This document shows, one piece after another, positions 7,123 through 14,429 of a DNA stretch of 19,423 nucleotides. Under the pieces are notes generated by a model. That model was not told where the DNA came from and searched no databases. It worked only from the letters and a program-made list of their open reading frames with translations. A program made the position numbers and the translations under genes. The DNA is from Bacteroides sp. UBA1317. Lineage in GTDB: Bacteria; Bacteroidota; Bacteroidia; Bacteroidales; Bacteroidaceae. Position 1 is the stretch's first letter, and each line of letters starts with the position of its first letter. The DNA lies in NCBI GenBank assembly GCA_002307035.1, contig DBTL01000036.1:1-19423 (forward strand). Reading direction: 5' to 3'.

Positions 7123-7950
7123 TCATTCCAATTTTTGGCAATGCCTGCAATAATAAACACTGCCTCCTAAATAGGCTTCTTTGCTGATTGAACCACCACA
7201 TTTGGGACAAGGAAGTTTATAGGTGTTTTTTGACAGAATAGTCTGATAGCCACCTTTGTTGCCAAACAGATCAGTCTCGGTCTCTCGGCCACCGAGCGAA
7301 GTCATGGCTTGCAAGGTCTCTTTCAGCGAATGGAAGAGAGCACTTCTGTCAGCATCCGTCAAGGTAAATATTTTGCGTTTAGGGTGAATGCCGGCGTTGA
7401 ACAAAATGTCTTGAGCCACTCCGTTTCCTATTCCCGGAATCCGTTGTTCGGTAGCCAGAAATGCTTTGGCAGAGATGTTTTTCTTCTCCTGAGCCAGTTT
7501 ACTATCAAAATAAGCTTCATCAAATTTCTTGCTCAACGGCGAAAGGCTTTCTACGCTTAGGTGATAATATTTGTTCTCGAATTCACCTTTGTATGCATAC
7601 ATTCCGCCATACATAGCCACCGTGAAAGCGAGGTATGTATTATCGTTGAAAGTAAGTAATAGTTGATATTTGTCGGGAACTTTCGAGGAAGCATCTCCGT
7701 ATTTGGCATTTATGCCATCGAAGAGACTAAGAGTGATTCCGTCGTTGAAGTGAATGTCTACAAAGATGCCATAACCTTCTGCCGATTGCACTACTTTGCC
7801 CACAAGTAGCTCCTTGTAGCCTTGCGGATCGCCGTTGAAAAAGGCAAACTTATGCAGACTTGTTGCGTTATAAACGTCGGTAACGATCTTTCCGACCAAT
7901 GTTTTTTGGAATTGCTTTCCCAATGTGATAGCTTCAGGTAATTCAATCAT
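7123..7950 (-). CDS. Fpg/Nei-family DNA glycosylase-like protein lacking the catalytic N-terminal proline
   Basis: A 275-residue protein with Fpg/Nei architecture: N-terminal beta domain starting MIELPEA, helix-two-turn-helix RIPGIGNGVAQDILFNAG (170-187), and a C-terminal four-Cys zinc finger (CPKC 248-251, CRHC 268-271) with the finger Arg269. In active Fpg the start is MPELPE: Pro2 is the nucleophile after Met removal. Here residue 2 is Ile, which normally blocks Met removal, so the free N-terminus would be Met. E3 is kept. The Fpg beta-hairpin lysine (RRAKYL) reads SAEGYG and the LGMSG loop reads LFDGINAK. Lesion binding is plausible; standard beta/delta-lyase action is doubtful. It converges on the ATPase gene and is encoded alone. 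Whether it is an unusual glycosylase or a damage-binding protein is open. Confidence 0.85.
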   Translation of the reverse strand: MIELPEAITLGKQFQKTLVGKIVTDVYNATSLHKFAFFNGDPQGYKELLVGKVVQSAEGYGIFVDIHFNDGITLSLFDGINAKYGDASSKVPDKYQLLLTFNDNTYLAFTVAMYGGMYAYKGEFENKYYHLSVESLSPLSKKFDEAYFDSKLAQEKKNISAKAFLATEQRIPGIGNGVAQDILFNAGIHPKRKIFTLTDADRSALFHSLKETLQAMTSLGGRETETDLFGNKGGYQTILSKNTYKLPCPKCGGSISKEAYLGGSVYYCRHCQKLE

Positions 7951-8050
7951 GGCATTTAGATTTATAGCATGAACACTTTTGTTTAAGTAAAGGTAGTGAA
8001 AATAGATAGAATAGAAAGAAATTTCTTATAAAAAATAACGTCAATGGAAG

Positions 8051-8164
8051 ATGGAACCATTAGTAAACTATTTGTTGCGCAACAATGCTTCGGAGAAGGA
8101 GATAATAGCTCGCTTATCTGTTCATAATGAACAAGTTGCCCCAGCTGTCTGTTACATGATATAA
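8051..8164 (+). CDS. Candidate small protein of 37 residues upstream of the transaldolase gene
   Basis: ATG at 8051 opens a frame of 37 residues ending TAA at 8162-8164, 30 bases before the transaldolase start. The product begins MEPLVNYLLRNNASEKEIIA and ends PAVCYMI; the first half could form an amphipathic helix. AATGGAAG lies just upstream and may act as a weak ribosome site. No family is recognised and no promoter element of the TAnnTTTG type was found in 7951-8050. It may be a real small gene co-transcribed with the transaldolase, a leader peptide, a decayed gene remnant, or chance. Confidence is low because the only support is composition and position. Confidence 0.3.
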   Translation: MEPLVNYLLRNNASEKEIIARLSVHNEQVAPAVCYMI

Positions 8165-8194
8165 ACTTAGTATTCATTTAAAAAATAAGATATT

Positions 8195-8851
8195 ATGAAG
8201 TTTTTTATTGATACAGCCAATTTAGACCAGATACGTGAAGCTCATGATCTGGGTGTTTTGGACGGGGTTACGACAAACCCTTCATTAATGGCCAAAGAAG
8301 GCATCAAAGGAACTGAAAATCAGCGTGCTCATTACGTAGAAATATGTAACATCGTGCAGGGCGATGTGAGTGCCGAAGTGATTGCGACCGATTATGAAGG
8401 TATGATTCGTGAAGGAAAAGAACTTGAGGCGCTGAATCCTCACATTGTCGTGAAAGTGCCTTGCATAGCAGATGGAATCAAAGCAATTAAATATTTTTCT
8501 GACAAAGGAATACGGACCAACTGTACTTTAGTTTTCTCTGTTGGTCAGGCACTGCTTGCTGCCAAAGCCGGAGCCACTTATGTATCTCCTTTTGTTGGCC
8601 GATTGGATGATATTGGAGAAGATGGTGTGGTGCTTGTGGCACAGATTGTGGAGATGTACCGCTATTATGGTTACCAGACACAGGTGCTTGCTGCTTCTAT
8701 CCGAAACACGAAGCACATCCTGGCATGTGTGGAAGCAGGTGCCGACGTGGCTACTTGTCCGCTAAGCGCCATTAAAGGCTTGTTGAATCATCCACTAACA
8801 ACTTCAGGATTGAAAACCTTCTTAGAAGATTATCATAAAGTAAACGGTTAA
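8195..8851 (+). CDS. Transaldolase, short (TalC/MipB) type
   Basis: A 218-residue cytoplasmic Schiff-base aldolase of the small transaldolase/fructose-6-phosphate aldolase subfamily. It opens with MKFFIDTANLDQI, has the DGVTTNPSL motif (23-31), and the catalytic lysine K87 in HIVVKVPC. Two positions separate transaldolases from fructose-6-phosphate aldolases: here E61 (VSAEVIAT) replaces the Gln of E. coli FSA, and F133 (SPFVGR) replaces the FSA Tyr. Both favour true transaldolase, which moves a dihydroxyacetone unit between sugar phosphates in the non-oxidative pentose phosphate pathway. It is followed by a terminator and appears to end its transcript. A possible 37-residue gene lies directly upstream. 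Confidence 0.92.
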   Translation: MKFFIDTANLDQIREAHDLGVLDGVTTNPSLMAKEGIKGTENQRAHYVEICNIVQGDVSAEVIATDYEGMIREGKELEALNPHIVVKVPCIADGIKAIKYFSDKGIRTNCTLVFSVGQALLAAKAGATYVSPFVGRLDDIGEDGVVLVAQIVEMYRYYGYQTQVLAASIRNTKHILACVEAGADVATCPLSAIKGLLNHPLTTSGLKTFLEDYHKVNG

Positions 8852-8913
8852 TCTCCGGTATTATTTATTGCTAGAAGAATGTGTCTCTTTAAAGAAAATA
8901 TAAATTAAATAAG

Positions 8914-8946
8914 AAAACCGGCGTTATTTTTGATCGTCGGTTTTTT
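8914..8946 (+). terminator. Rho-independent terminator after the transaldolase gene
   Basis: AAAACCGGCG (8914-8923) pairs with CGTCGGTTTT (8935-8944) with one G-T wobble, 11-base loop, and the right arm merges into TTTTTT (8941-8946). Confidence 0.85.
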
Positions 8947-8989
8947 GTAATTCTATGTCTCCTCATCCTATTTTTAAGTAATGATAGTT

Positions 8990-9934
8990 ATGAAAAAACT
9001 TATTTTTGCCTTATTCTTAGCAATAACTGTGTCAGCCACTGCCGGTAAACCGGTGCTGAAGTTTACCAATGAAAGCTTCAAAATTGTGCAATTTACTGAT
9101 GTTCATTGGAGCACAGATGCTAAATATAAACTGAAGAACGACAGCACATTGGCGGTCATTCGTACCGTGCTGGATGCAGAGAAACCTGATTTAGTTATTT
9201 TTACGGGAGATGTGGTTGTCTCTAAAGGCGTCATTCAGGGATGGAATGACCTGCTTGTTCCGATAGAAGAACGGAAGTTGCCCTTTGCAGTGACGTTTGG
9301 TAACCACGATACGGAGACTGATTTGCCGAAGGAACAAATCTTGCAACACTTGATGAAGAACCCTTATAACCTAACTACTGACGCAGGAAAGGGTGTTGAT
9401 GGCGTAGGAAATTGTGTGTTGCCTATACTCGATTCTACCGGTAAAGCACCTGCATGGGATTTGTTTCTTTTAGATTCTCATGCTTATACTAATGACTCCA
9501 CATTGGGGCACTATGACTGGGTGAAGAAAAGTCAGATAGACTGGTATGTTGATCAAAGTAACAAAATAAAAGCAAAAGCGGGTAAGGTTGTTCCTGCATT
9601 GGCTTTTTTCCATATCCCTGTGCCTGAGTATGAATACGTACGTCTGCTGCCGACAACACCGGGCAACAAAACGGAAAAAGTGTGTTCTCCATTACTGAAT
9701 AGCGGGTTGTTTTTTGCTTTCGTGCAGCAGAAAGATGTGAAAGCCACTTTCGTAGGGCATGATCATGATAACGACTTTGTTGCTACGCTGGCAGGCATTC
9801 GTCTGTGTTACGGTCGCAAAACGGGCTTTGTCTCTTATGGTTCGTTGGAACGTGGCGGACGTGTGATTGTGATCAAGCAAAATGGTGACATGGACACGTA
9901 TGTTCGCACTGCTACAGGAGTCTATTTGCCATAA
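8990..9934 (+). CDS. Exported calcineurin-like metallophosphoesterase
   Basis: The start at 8990 puts Met directly before a clean signal peptide (MKKLIFALFLAITVSATA); an in-frame ATG at 8981 would add three residues. From that longer start the metal-site motifs of the metallophosphatase fold are DVH (D40, H42), GD (D77), GNHD (N108, H109), H211 in FFHIPVPEY, and GHDH (259-262); all are present. The protein is about 315 residues, like Icc/Dcr2-type phosphohydrolases of Bacteroidetes. It should act in the periplasm or outside on a phosphomono- or diester; the substrate is unknown. Terminators before (8914) and after (9984) isolate it from its neighbours. The glycan-degrading operon begins 250 bases further on, so a phosphorylated-glycan role is conceivable but unsupported. 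Confidence 0.85.
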   Translation: MKKLIFALFLAITVSATAGKPVLKFTNESFKIVQFTDVHWSTDAKYKLKNDSTLAVIRTVLDAEKPDLVIFTGDVVVSKGVIQGWNDLLVPIEERKLPFAVTFGNHDTETDLPKEQILQHLMKNPYNLTTDAGKGVDGVGNCVLPILDSTGKAPAWDLFLLDSHAYTNDSTLGHYDWVKKSQIDWYVDQSNKIKAKAGKVVPALAFFHIPVPEYEYVRLLPTTPGNKTEKVCSPLLNSGLFFAFVQQKDVKATFVGHDHDNDFVATLAGIRLCYGRKTGFVSYGSLERGGRVIVIKQNGDMDTYVRTATGVYLP

Positions 9935-9983
9935 GATAAGCACACTTACAAGAATCTTTTCAGATTAAATAGCTTACGAGAGT

Positions 9984-10016
9984 AAAGGGAGGAAGTGGCA
10001 ACTTTCCTCCCTTTTT
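9984..10016 (+). terminator. Rho-independent terminator after the metallophosphoesterase
   Basis: Perfect 11-bp stem AAAGGGAGGAA (9984-9994) / TTCCTCCCTTT (10004-10014), 9-base loop, ending in TTTTT (10012-10016). Confidence 0.9.
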
Positions 10017-10082
10017 GCGTGTGTTGTTCAAAAATACACTAACTATGCTTGTTTTTCTACCGCCGAATTGGCCCGTTTTCTC

Positions 10083-10090
10083 TATATTTG
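10083..10090 (+). promoter_or_regulatory. Candidate -7 element for the GH92-GH28 operon
   Basis: TATATTTG matches TAnnTTTG exactly, 93 bases before the GH92 start. No TTTG is found at the expected -33 distance, so an activator may be needed or the match may be incidental. Confidence 0.45.
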
Positions 10091-10183
10091 TCTTACTTAT
10101 GGCCTATGTTCGTGCTTATTAACAGAATGAGTGGTAGGTCATTGAGTAACCAAATGAATCTAGTGCTTTAAAATTAGAATGAA

Positions 10184-12481
10184 ATGAAACGCAACAATTC
10201 TCTCTACCTCGTAATTTGCTTCTTGTTGATATGCTTTGTCGGTCAGGCAAAAGAAGGTCTGATTCACCGTGTGGATACCCGGGTGGGGACGGCGGCAAGT
10301 ACAACGAAGACTGCCGGTAAATTCGGGAAGAGTTCCGAAGAATATGGCCAAACATTGCCTGCCGTATTAGCCCCTAATGGCATGAATTTCTGGACGCCGC
10401 AAACGCAAGATACGGAGAGAAAGTGTGTGGCACCTTATTATTATAAAGATACACTGATTCAAGGTTTCCGAAATTCACATTGGATTGTGGGCGGTTGTAC
10501 GCAGGATTATGGTTCCATGACATTGATGACTACCACGGGAAGTTTAAAGTGTCTTCCACAAGAGAGAGGGGCTACATTCTCTCATGATGAAGAAATAGCG
10601 ACTCCTTCTTACTACGCTGTTCGTCTGAAGAACTATGCGGTGAAGGCTGAAATGACAGGAGCGTCTCGTTCTGCTATCTTTCGTTTTACATATGGCAAAG
10701 GAGGCGATGCTTATCTCATTGTGAATCCGAATAGTGACGAAGGCGAAGGATACATTGAAATTGATGTGGCGAGAAAAGAGATTAGAGGATATAATCCTGT
10801 TCATCGCATCTATCAGGGATGGGGGGAGCCTGCGGGATTTAGCGGTTATTTTGTTGTGCGGTTTACCAAAGAGATTGCTTCTTATGGGGTCTATCAGGGC
10901 AACGAAGTTTTTAAAGGACAAAAATCAATAGGTAAAAAAACAAACATTGGTGCTTATATTCAGTTCAAGGTTAGCGAGGGCGAACAGATAGTGGCAAAGT
11001 CTGCTTCTTCTTTTGTGAGCCTCGAGGGAGCCAAGCAAAATTTAGAAGCGGAGATACCTGATTGGAGTTTTGACAAGGTGAAGAAAGAGCTTACTGATGT
11101 ATGGGAAAAGAGATTCTCGACAGTGGAAGTTGAGACACCCGACGAAGCAAAGAAAGATCAATTTTATGGAGCGCTATATCGCTCTTCATTTTTGCCAAGA
11201 ACGATGAATGATGTTGATGGTTCATACCCTTCTTTTGCTAAAGGAACGCCCATACGCAAGACTTTGAAGGGGAATTATTACGATGATTTCAGCATGTGGG
11301 ATACTTATAGGGCTTTGCATCCCTTACTCAACATACTCTATCCGCAGCAGGCTTCGCAGATGATGCAATCATTGGTCAATAAGTACGAACAAGGGGGTTG
11401 GTTACCCATCTTTCCTTGTTGGAATAGTTATACTGCTGCCATGATTGGCGACCATTGTATTTCCGTTTTGGGCGACGCTTATATAAAAGGTATTGGTGGC
11501 TTTGATATAGAGAAGGCTTACGAAGGGATGAGAAAAAATGCGTTTGAATCTCCGCTTGATCCGGATGATTATAAGAACGGAATGGGGAGACGTGCGCTTG
11601 CCTCGTACCTGAAATATGGATACATTCCTTTGGAAGATTCTGTGCCTGATGCTTTTCATACCAAAGAGCAGGTTTCGCGAACGTTAGAATATGCTTATGA
11701 TGATTATGTGTTGGCTCAGGTGGCTCGGAAACTTGGCAAAGCAAATGATTATGAAGTCTTGATGCGCCGTGCGCACAATTATGCGAATGTGATCGATCCG
11801 TCAACCGGATATGCGCAAGGACGATATGCTGACGGACGGTTTCTGAAAGAGAATAATGCTTTTCAGTTTGCTTCGTTTATCACCGAGGGCGCTCCTTGTC
11901 ACTACACTTGGTATGTTCCTCAGGATATAAATGGATTGGCAAAATGTATGGGTGGCAGAGACAAATTCTCTTCTAAACTCGATTCGATGTTTACCGAGGG
12001 GCGTTACTGGCATGGAAACGAACCTTGTCATCAAGTGGCCTATCTTTTTAATTATGTGGGCCAACCTTGGAAAACACAGCAATATGTTCGTCACATCATG
12101 CTAAGTGAATATCAAAACACGCCCGGAGGTTTGGCGGGCAATGATGATGCCGGGCAGATGTCTGCTTGGTACGTGTTTGCCGCAATGGGTTTTTACCCCG
12201 TTTGCCCCGGTACGCCAGAGTATCTGTTGGCTAGTCCCACTTTTAAGCGTTTGACTTTGCATTTGGAAAATGGAAAGACTTTCACTATAAAAGCGCCTAA
12301 TGCTTCCGAAGAAAATATCTATATACAATCGGTTACGAAAGATGGCGAATCTTATGAGAAGAATTACATTTCTCATTCAGATATATTATCGGGTTCTTCG
12401 TTTGAGTTCGTTATGGGCAAAGAACCTAATACACAATGGGGGACGGCCTTGAATGCCTGCCCTTCTTCTATTACTAAGTAA
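10184..12481 (+). CDS. GH92 family alpha-mannosidase, exported
   Basis: A 765-residue enzyme with an N-terminal signal peptide (hydrophobic core LYLVICFLLICFVG, cleavage near GQA-KE) and no clear lipobox. GH92 enzymes are Ca-dependent inverting exo-alpha-mannosidases acting on N-glycans, yeast mannan and mannose-phosphate linkages. Landmarks are the N-terminal beta-sandwich (RVDTRVGTA, PAVLAPNGMNFWTP, GFRNSHWIVGGC), the catalytic (alpha/alpha)6 domain with YYDDFSMWDTYRALHPL, TEGAPCHYTWYVPQD (E568, likely the acid), NEPCHQVAYLFNYVGQPWKTQ, and GNDDAGQMSAWYVFAAMGFYP (D654/D655, likely base). Length is typical. The stop is 11 bases from the next start, so it is co-transcribed with the GH28 gene. 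No SusC/SusD pair is in view. Linkage specificity cannot be assigned. Confidence 0.9.
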   Translation: MKRNNSLYLVICFLLICFVGQAKEGLIHRVDTRVGTAASTTKTAGKFGKSSEEYGQTLPAVLAPNGMNFWTPQTQDTERKCVAPYYYKDTLIQGFRNSHWIVGGCTQDYGSMTLMTTTGSLKCLPQERGATFSHDEEIATPSYYAVRLKNYAVKAEMTGASRSAIFRFTYGKGGDAYLIVNPNSDEGEGYIEIDVARKEIRGYNPVHRIYQGWGEPAGFSGYFVVRFTKEIASYGVYQGNEVFKGQKSIGKKTNIGAYIQFKVSEGEQIVAKSASSFVSLEGAKQNLEAEIPDWSFDKVKKELTDVWEKRFSTVEVETPDEAKKDQFYGALYRSSFLPRTMNDVDGSYPSFAKGTPIRKTLKGNYYDDFSMWDTYRALHPLLNILYPQQASQMMQSLVNKYEQGGWLPIFPCWNSYTAAMIGDHCISVLGDAYIKGIGGFDIEKAYEGMRKNAFESPLDPDDYKNGMGRRALASYLKYGYIPLEDSVPDAFHTKEQVSRTLEYAYDDYVLAQVARKLGKANDYEVLMRRAHNYANVIDPSTGYAQGRYADGRFLKENNAFQFASFITEGAPCHYTWYVPQDINGLAKCMGGRDKFSSKLDSMFTEGRYWHGNEPCHQVAYLFNYVGQPWKTQQYVRHIMLSEYQNTPGGLAGNDDAGQMSAWYVFAAMGFYPVCPGTPEYLLASPTFKRLTLHLENGKTFTIKAPNASEENIYIQSVTKDGESYEKNYISHSDILSGSSFEFVMGKEPNTQWGTALNACPSSITK

Positions 12482-12492
12482 TAATAAGATCT

Positions 12493-14088
12493 ATGAAGAA
12501 GTTTTTGATATGCTTGGCTTTATGCTCGATTAGTCTTTCTGCTTTAGCGAAAAGTTACAATGTAATCGATTACGGAGCGGTCGGCGACACGACTGTTTTG
12601 TCATCGAAAGCCATGCAAATGGCCATTGACGAATGCTCGGCCAACGGCGGCGGAACGGTGTATGTGCCCGCAGGTAATTATCTGTGTGCAACGATATTGC
12701 TCAAAAGTAACGTTGATTTTCACTTAGCGGCCGGAGCAACAATCTATGCCAGCAGAAAAAGTAGCGATTATAAAGATACTCGTATAAGAGTAGGGGCAAC
12801 TGATGCTAGTTTGGTGGAAGTGCTACTTGCCGCTTTTGGCGTTCAAAATATATCTGTTTCCGGAACGGGAACGCTCAATGGGCAAGCGGTGAGAGAGCAG
12901 TTCAGGAGAGAATCTCAACAAGGCATCAATACTGACTTTGTGACAGGCAGAGAGATAACCAATGCGGCTAAGTATGGAGTAGATTATCAGACGAAGTATC
13001 GAAAAGTGCCACCTTGCCCGGGAGTGATTAACTTTACGAATTGCACAAATGTGCATATTGACAATATTCAGGTGATTGAATCTTCCTTTTGGTCGGTGCA
13101 CCTTCAGTGGTGCGACAGGGTGTTTGTGCGAGGTATATCTATATATTCTAATCCGAGCAATGGAGTAAATGCTGATGGGTTGGATATTGATGGATGTCGC
13201 AATGTATTGATCTCCGATTGCGTCATTAATACGGGCGACGATGGGCTTTGCTTGAAAACAACTCGTCAGGGAGGCGAAAGCAGGCCTTGTGAATTTGTGA
13301 CCGTGACCAATTGCGTATTGACTTCCTCGTCTGCTGCCCTAAAATTGGGAACGGAATCTTTCTCGGCTTTCAGAAACATCACTGTGAGCAATTGTGTGAT
13401 TAACGATGCGAATAGAGGAATTAATATGATTATCCGTGATGGCGGAGAGGTGAGCGATATTCTCTTTTCTAATCTGATAATCAATACAGTGCGTAAAGCT
13501 ACTTTTTGGTGGGGCAATGGTGATGCAATCTGGATCACTGTGCAGGAACGAGAAAAAGGGCATTCGGCGGGTGGAGTGAAGAATGTTTTCTTTCAAAATA
13601 TTATTGCTCACTCTCAGAGTGGCATCCGTTTGGAAGGGTTTGATAGTACGATAGAGAACGTCCGCTTTACGAATGTGCAACTCTTCATGCAGCACGAAGA
13701 TGCGATTGATAAGCGATCGAAACATGGATTTGAATTTATGAGTGTGGAGAAGTTACAGCTCACTGATTGCGAAGTGATCTGGGATAAGGAGCGTCCGGAA
13801 CAAGTGTGGCAAAGTGCTTTTTATTTTGATAGAGTAAAAGACCTTCGATTAGATGGATTGAGACTGAATCAATCTCCTGAACTGCGCTATCCGGCCGTCG
13901 AGATGAAGCATGTTACGGATGCGATGATAGAGAATTGCAGACTCTCACCGGGGATGAAGCAGGCTTTGTCGGTAGACAAAACCACCTGTAAAGGAATTGA
14001 ACAAATCAACAATCGTTTCTCTCCTGTTTTGAAAGTAGGCAAAGGCTCTTCAGAGGCTCTGGAAGGGCTAAAAAAGAAGCCTTTGTGA
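12493..14088 (+). CDS. GH28-family right-handed beta-helix glycosidase (polygalacturonase-like), exported
   Basis: A 531-residue secreted protein: signal peptide MKKFLICLALCSISLSALA, then the pectin-lyase-like parallel beta-helix, with the usual N-terminal YNVIDYGAVGD and GGGTVYVPAGNY segments. GH28 enzymes hydrolyse galacturonic-acid linkages in pectin by inversion. Acidic motifs are present: NADGLDIDG (D228, D231) for the usual NTD, and TGDDG (D249, D250). The two further signatures are changed: the usual G-H-G region reads SSSAALKLGTES (278-289) and the R-I-K region has RGINMIIRD. Rhamnogalacturonan-type and some exo-acting members also lack that His, so an active enzyme with another substrate is likely. 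It follows the GH92 gene by 11 bases and ends at a CGTGCACG hairpin. An alpha-mannosidase and a pectinase-fold enzyme in one operon is an uncommon pair. Confidence 0.85.
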   Translation: MKKFLICLALCSISLSALAKSYNVIDYGAVGDTTVLSSKAMQMAIDECSANGGGTVYVPAGNYLCATILLKSNVDFHLAAGATIYASRKSSDYKDTRIRVGATDASLVEVLLAAFGVQNISVSGTGTLNGQAVREQFRRESQQGINTDFVTGREITNAAKYGVDYQTKYRKVPPCPGVINFTNCTNVHIDNIQVIESSFWSVHLQWCDRVFVRGISIYSNPSNGVNADGLDIDGCRNVLISDCVINTGDDGLCLKTTRQGGESRPCEFVTVTNCVLTSSSAALKLGTESFSAFRNITVSNCVINDANRGINMIIRDGGEVSDILFSNLIINTVRKATFWWGNGDAIWITVQEREKGHSAGGVKNVFFQNIIAHSQSGIRLEGFDSTIENVRFTNVQLFMQHEDAIDKRSKHGFEFMSVEKLQLTDCEVIWDKERPEQVWQSAFYFDRVKDLRLDGLRLNQSPELRYPAVEMKHVTDAMIENCRLSPGMKQALSVDKTTCKGIEQINNRFSPVLKVGKGSSEALEGLKKKPL

Positions 14089-14090
14089 AT

Positions 14091-14124
14091 CGTGCACGTT
14101 TCAGTTGTTGAACGTGCACGTTTT
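14091..14124 (+). terminator. Hairpin terminator after the GH28 gene
   Basis: CGTGCACGTT (14091-14100) and AACGTGCACG (14111-14120) form a perfect 10-bp stem with a 10-base loop, followed by TTTT (14121-14124), two bases after the GH28 stop codon. Confidence 0.65.
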
Positions 14125-14157
14125 GCGTGGCAATCGTGCACGTTCTATTTGCACGTT
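14091..14157. repeat. Palindrome array, period 22 bp (CGTGCACG, 3 copies plus a half site)
   Basis: CGTGCACG starts at 14091, 14113 and 14135, exactly 22 bp apart, each followed by TT. A half copy TTGCACGTT is at 14149-14157. Sequence between copies is unrelated. The core and period equal those at 2686-2737. Confidence 0.8.
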
Positions 14158-14254
14158 GTGTATGATTCATTTGGGCTTGAAAAACGTATTTTCAAAATTG
14201 AATAAATGCTTTCTCTTTTGCTTACAATAGAGCTTTTGTAAATAGAGCTTATAC

Positions 14255-14327
14255 TTTCAGCGTGTTGAATTCACGATTTCAGCGTGTTGAAGTCCTGTTT
14301 TCAACGCACTGAAATCGTGAGTTCAAC
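14255..14327. repeat. 22-bp-period palindrome array forming a 28-bp-arm hairpin
   Basis: TTTCAGCGTGTTGAA occurs at 14255-14269 and 14277-14291, and the inverted form TTTCAACGCACTGAAA at 14299-14314; starts are 22 bp apart. Each core TTCARCRYRYTGAA is itself an imperfect palindrome. Arms 14264-14291 and 14300-14327 pair at 25 of 28 positions with two further G-T wobbles and an 8-base loop. Confidence 0.8.
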
Positions 14328-14429
14328 AAACCCCTCTCAGAAGCCTTGTAGAGGCCATTCTTACACACTCTTAAATCTGGACAAATAGCTTTTATTCTTC
14401 GCTTTAGTATAGGACGGGCTGCGGCCATT

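Larger units (their letters stand above)
14089..14429. other. 341-base repeat-rich gap between convergent genes
   Basis: No gene is supported here. From left to right it holds the CGTGCACG array (14091-14157), a palindrome TTGAAAA-ACGTA-TTTTCAA (14177-14195), a 10-bp direct repeat AATAGAGCTT (14226-14235 and 14241-14250), and the second 22-bp-period array forming a long hairpin (14255-14327). From 14330 to 14429 nothing clear is seen; no convincing terminator for the minus-strand gene ending at 14430 was found. Confidence 0.7.

Noticed and set aside
8195..8851. Fructose-6-phosphate aldolase (FSA) as the function of this gene
   Set aside because: The two discriminating positions carry Glu61 and Phe133, as in transaldolases, instead of the Gln and Tyr of FSA.
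14091..14157. CRISPR array
   Set aside because: The repeated core is only 8 bp with 14-bp intervals and a handful of copies, far from CRISPR repeat and spacer sizes, and no cas gene is in the window.
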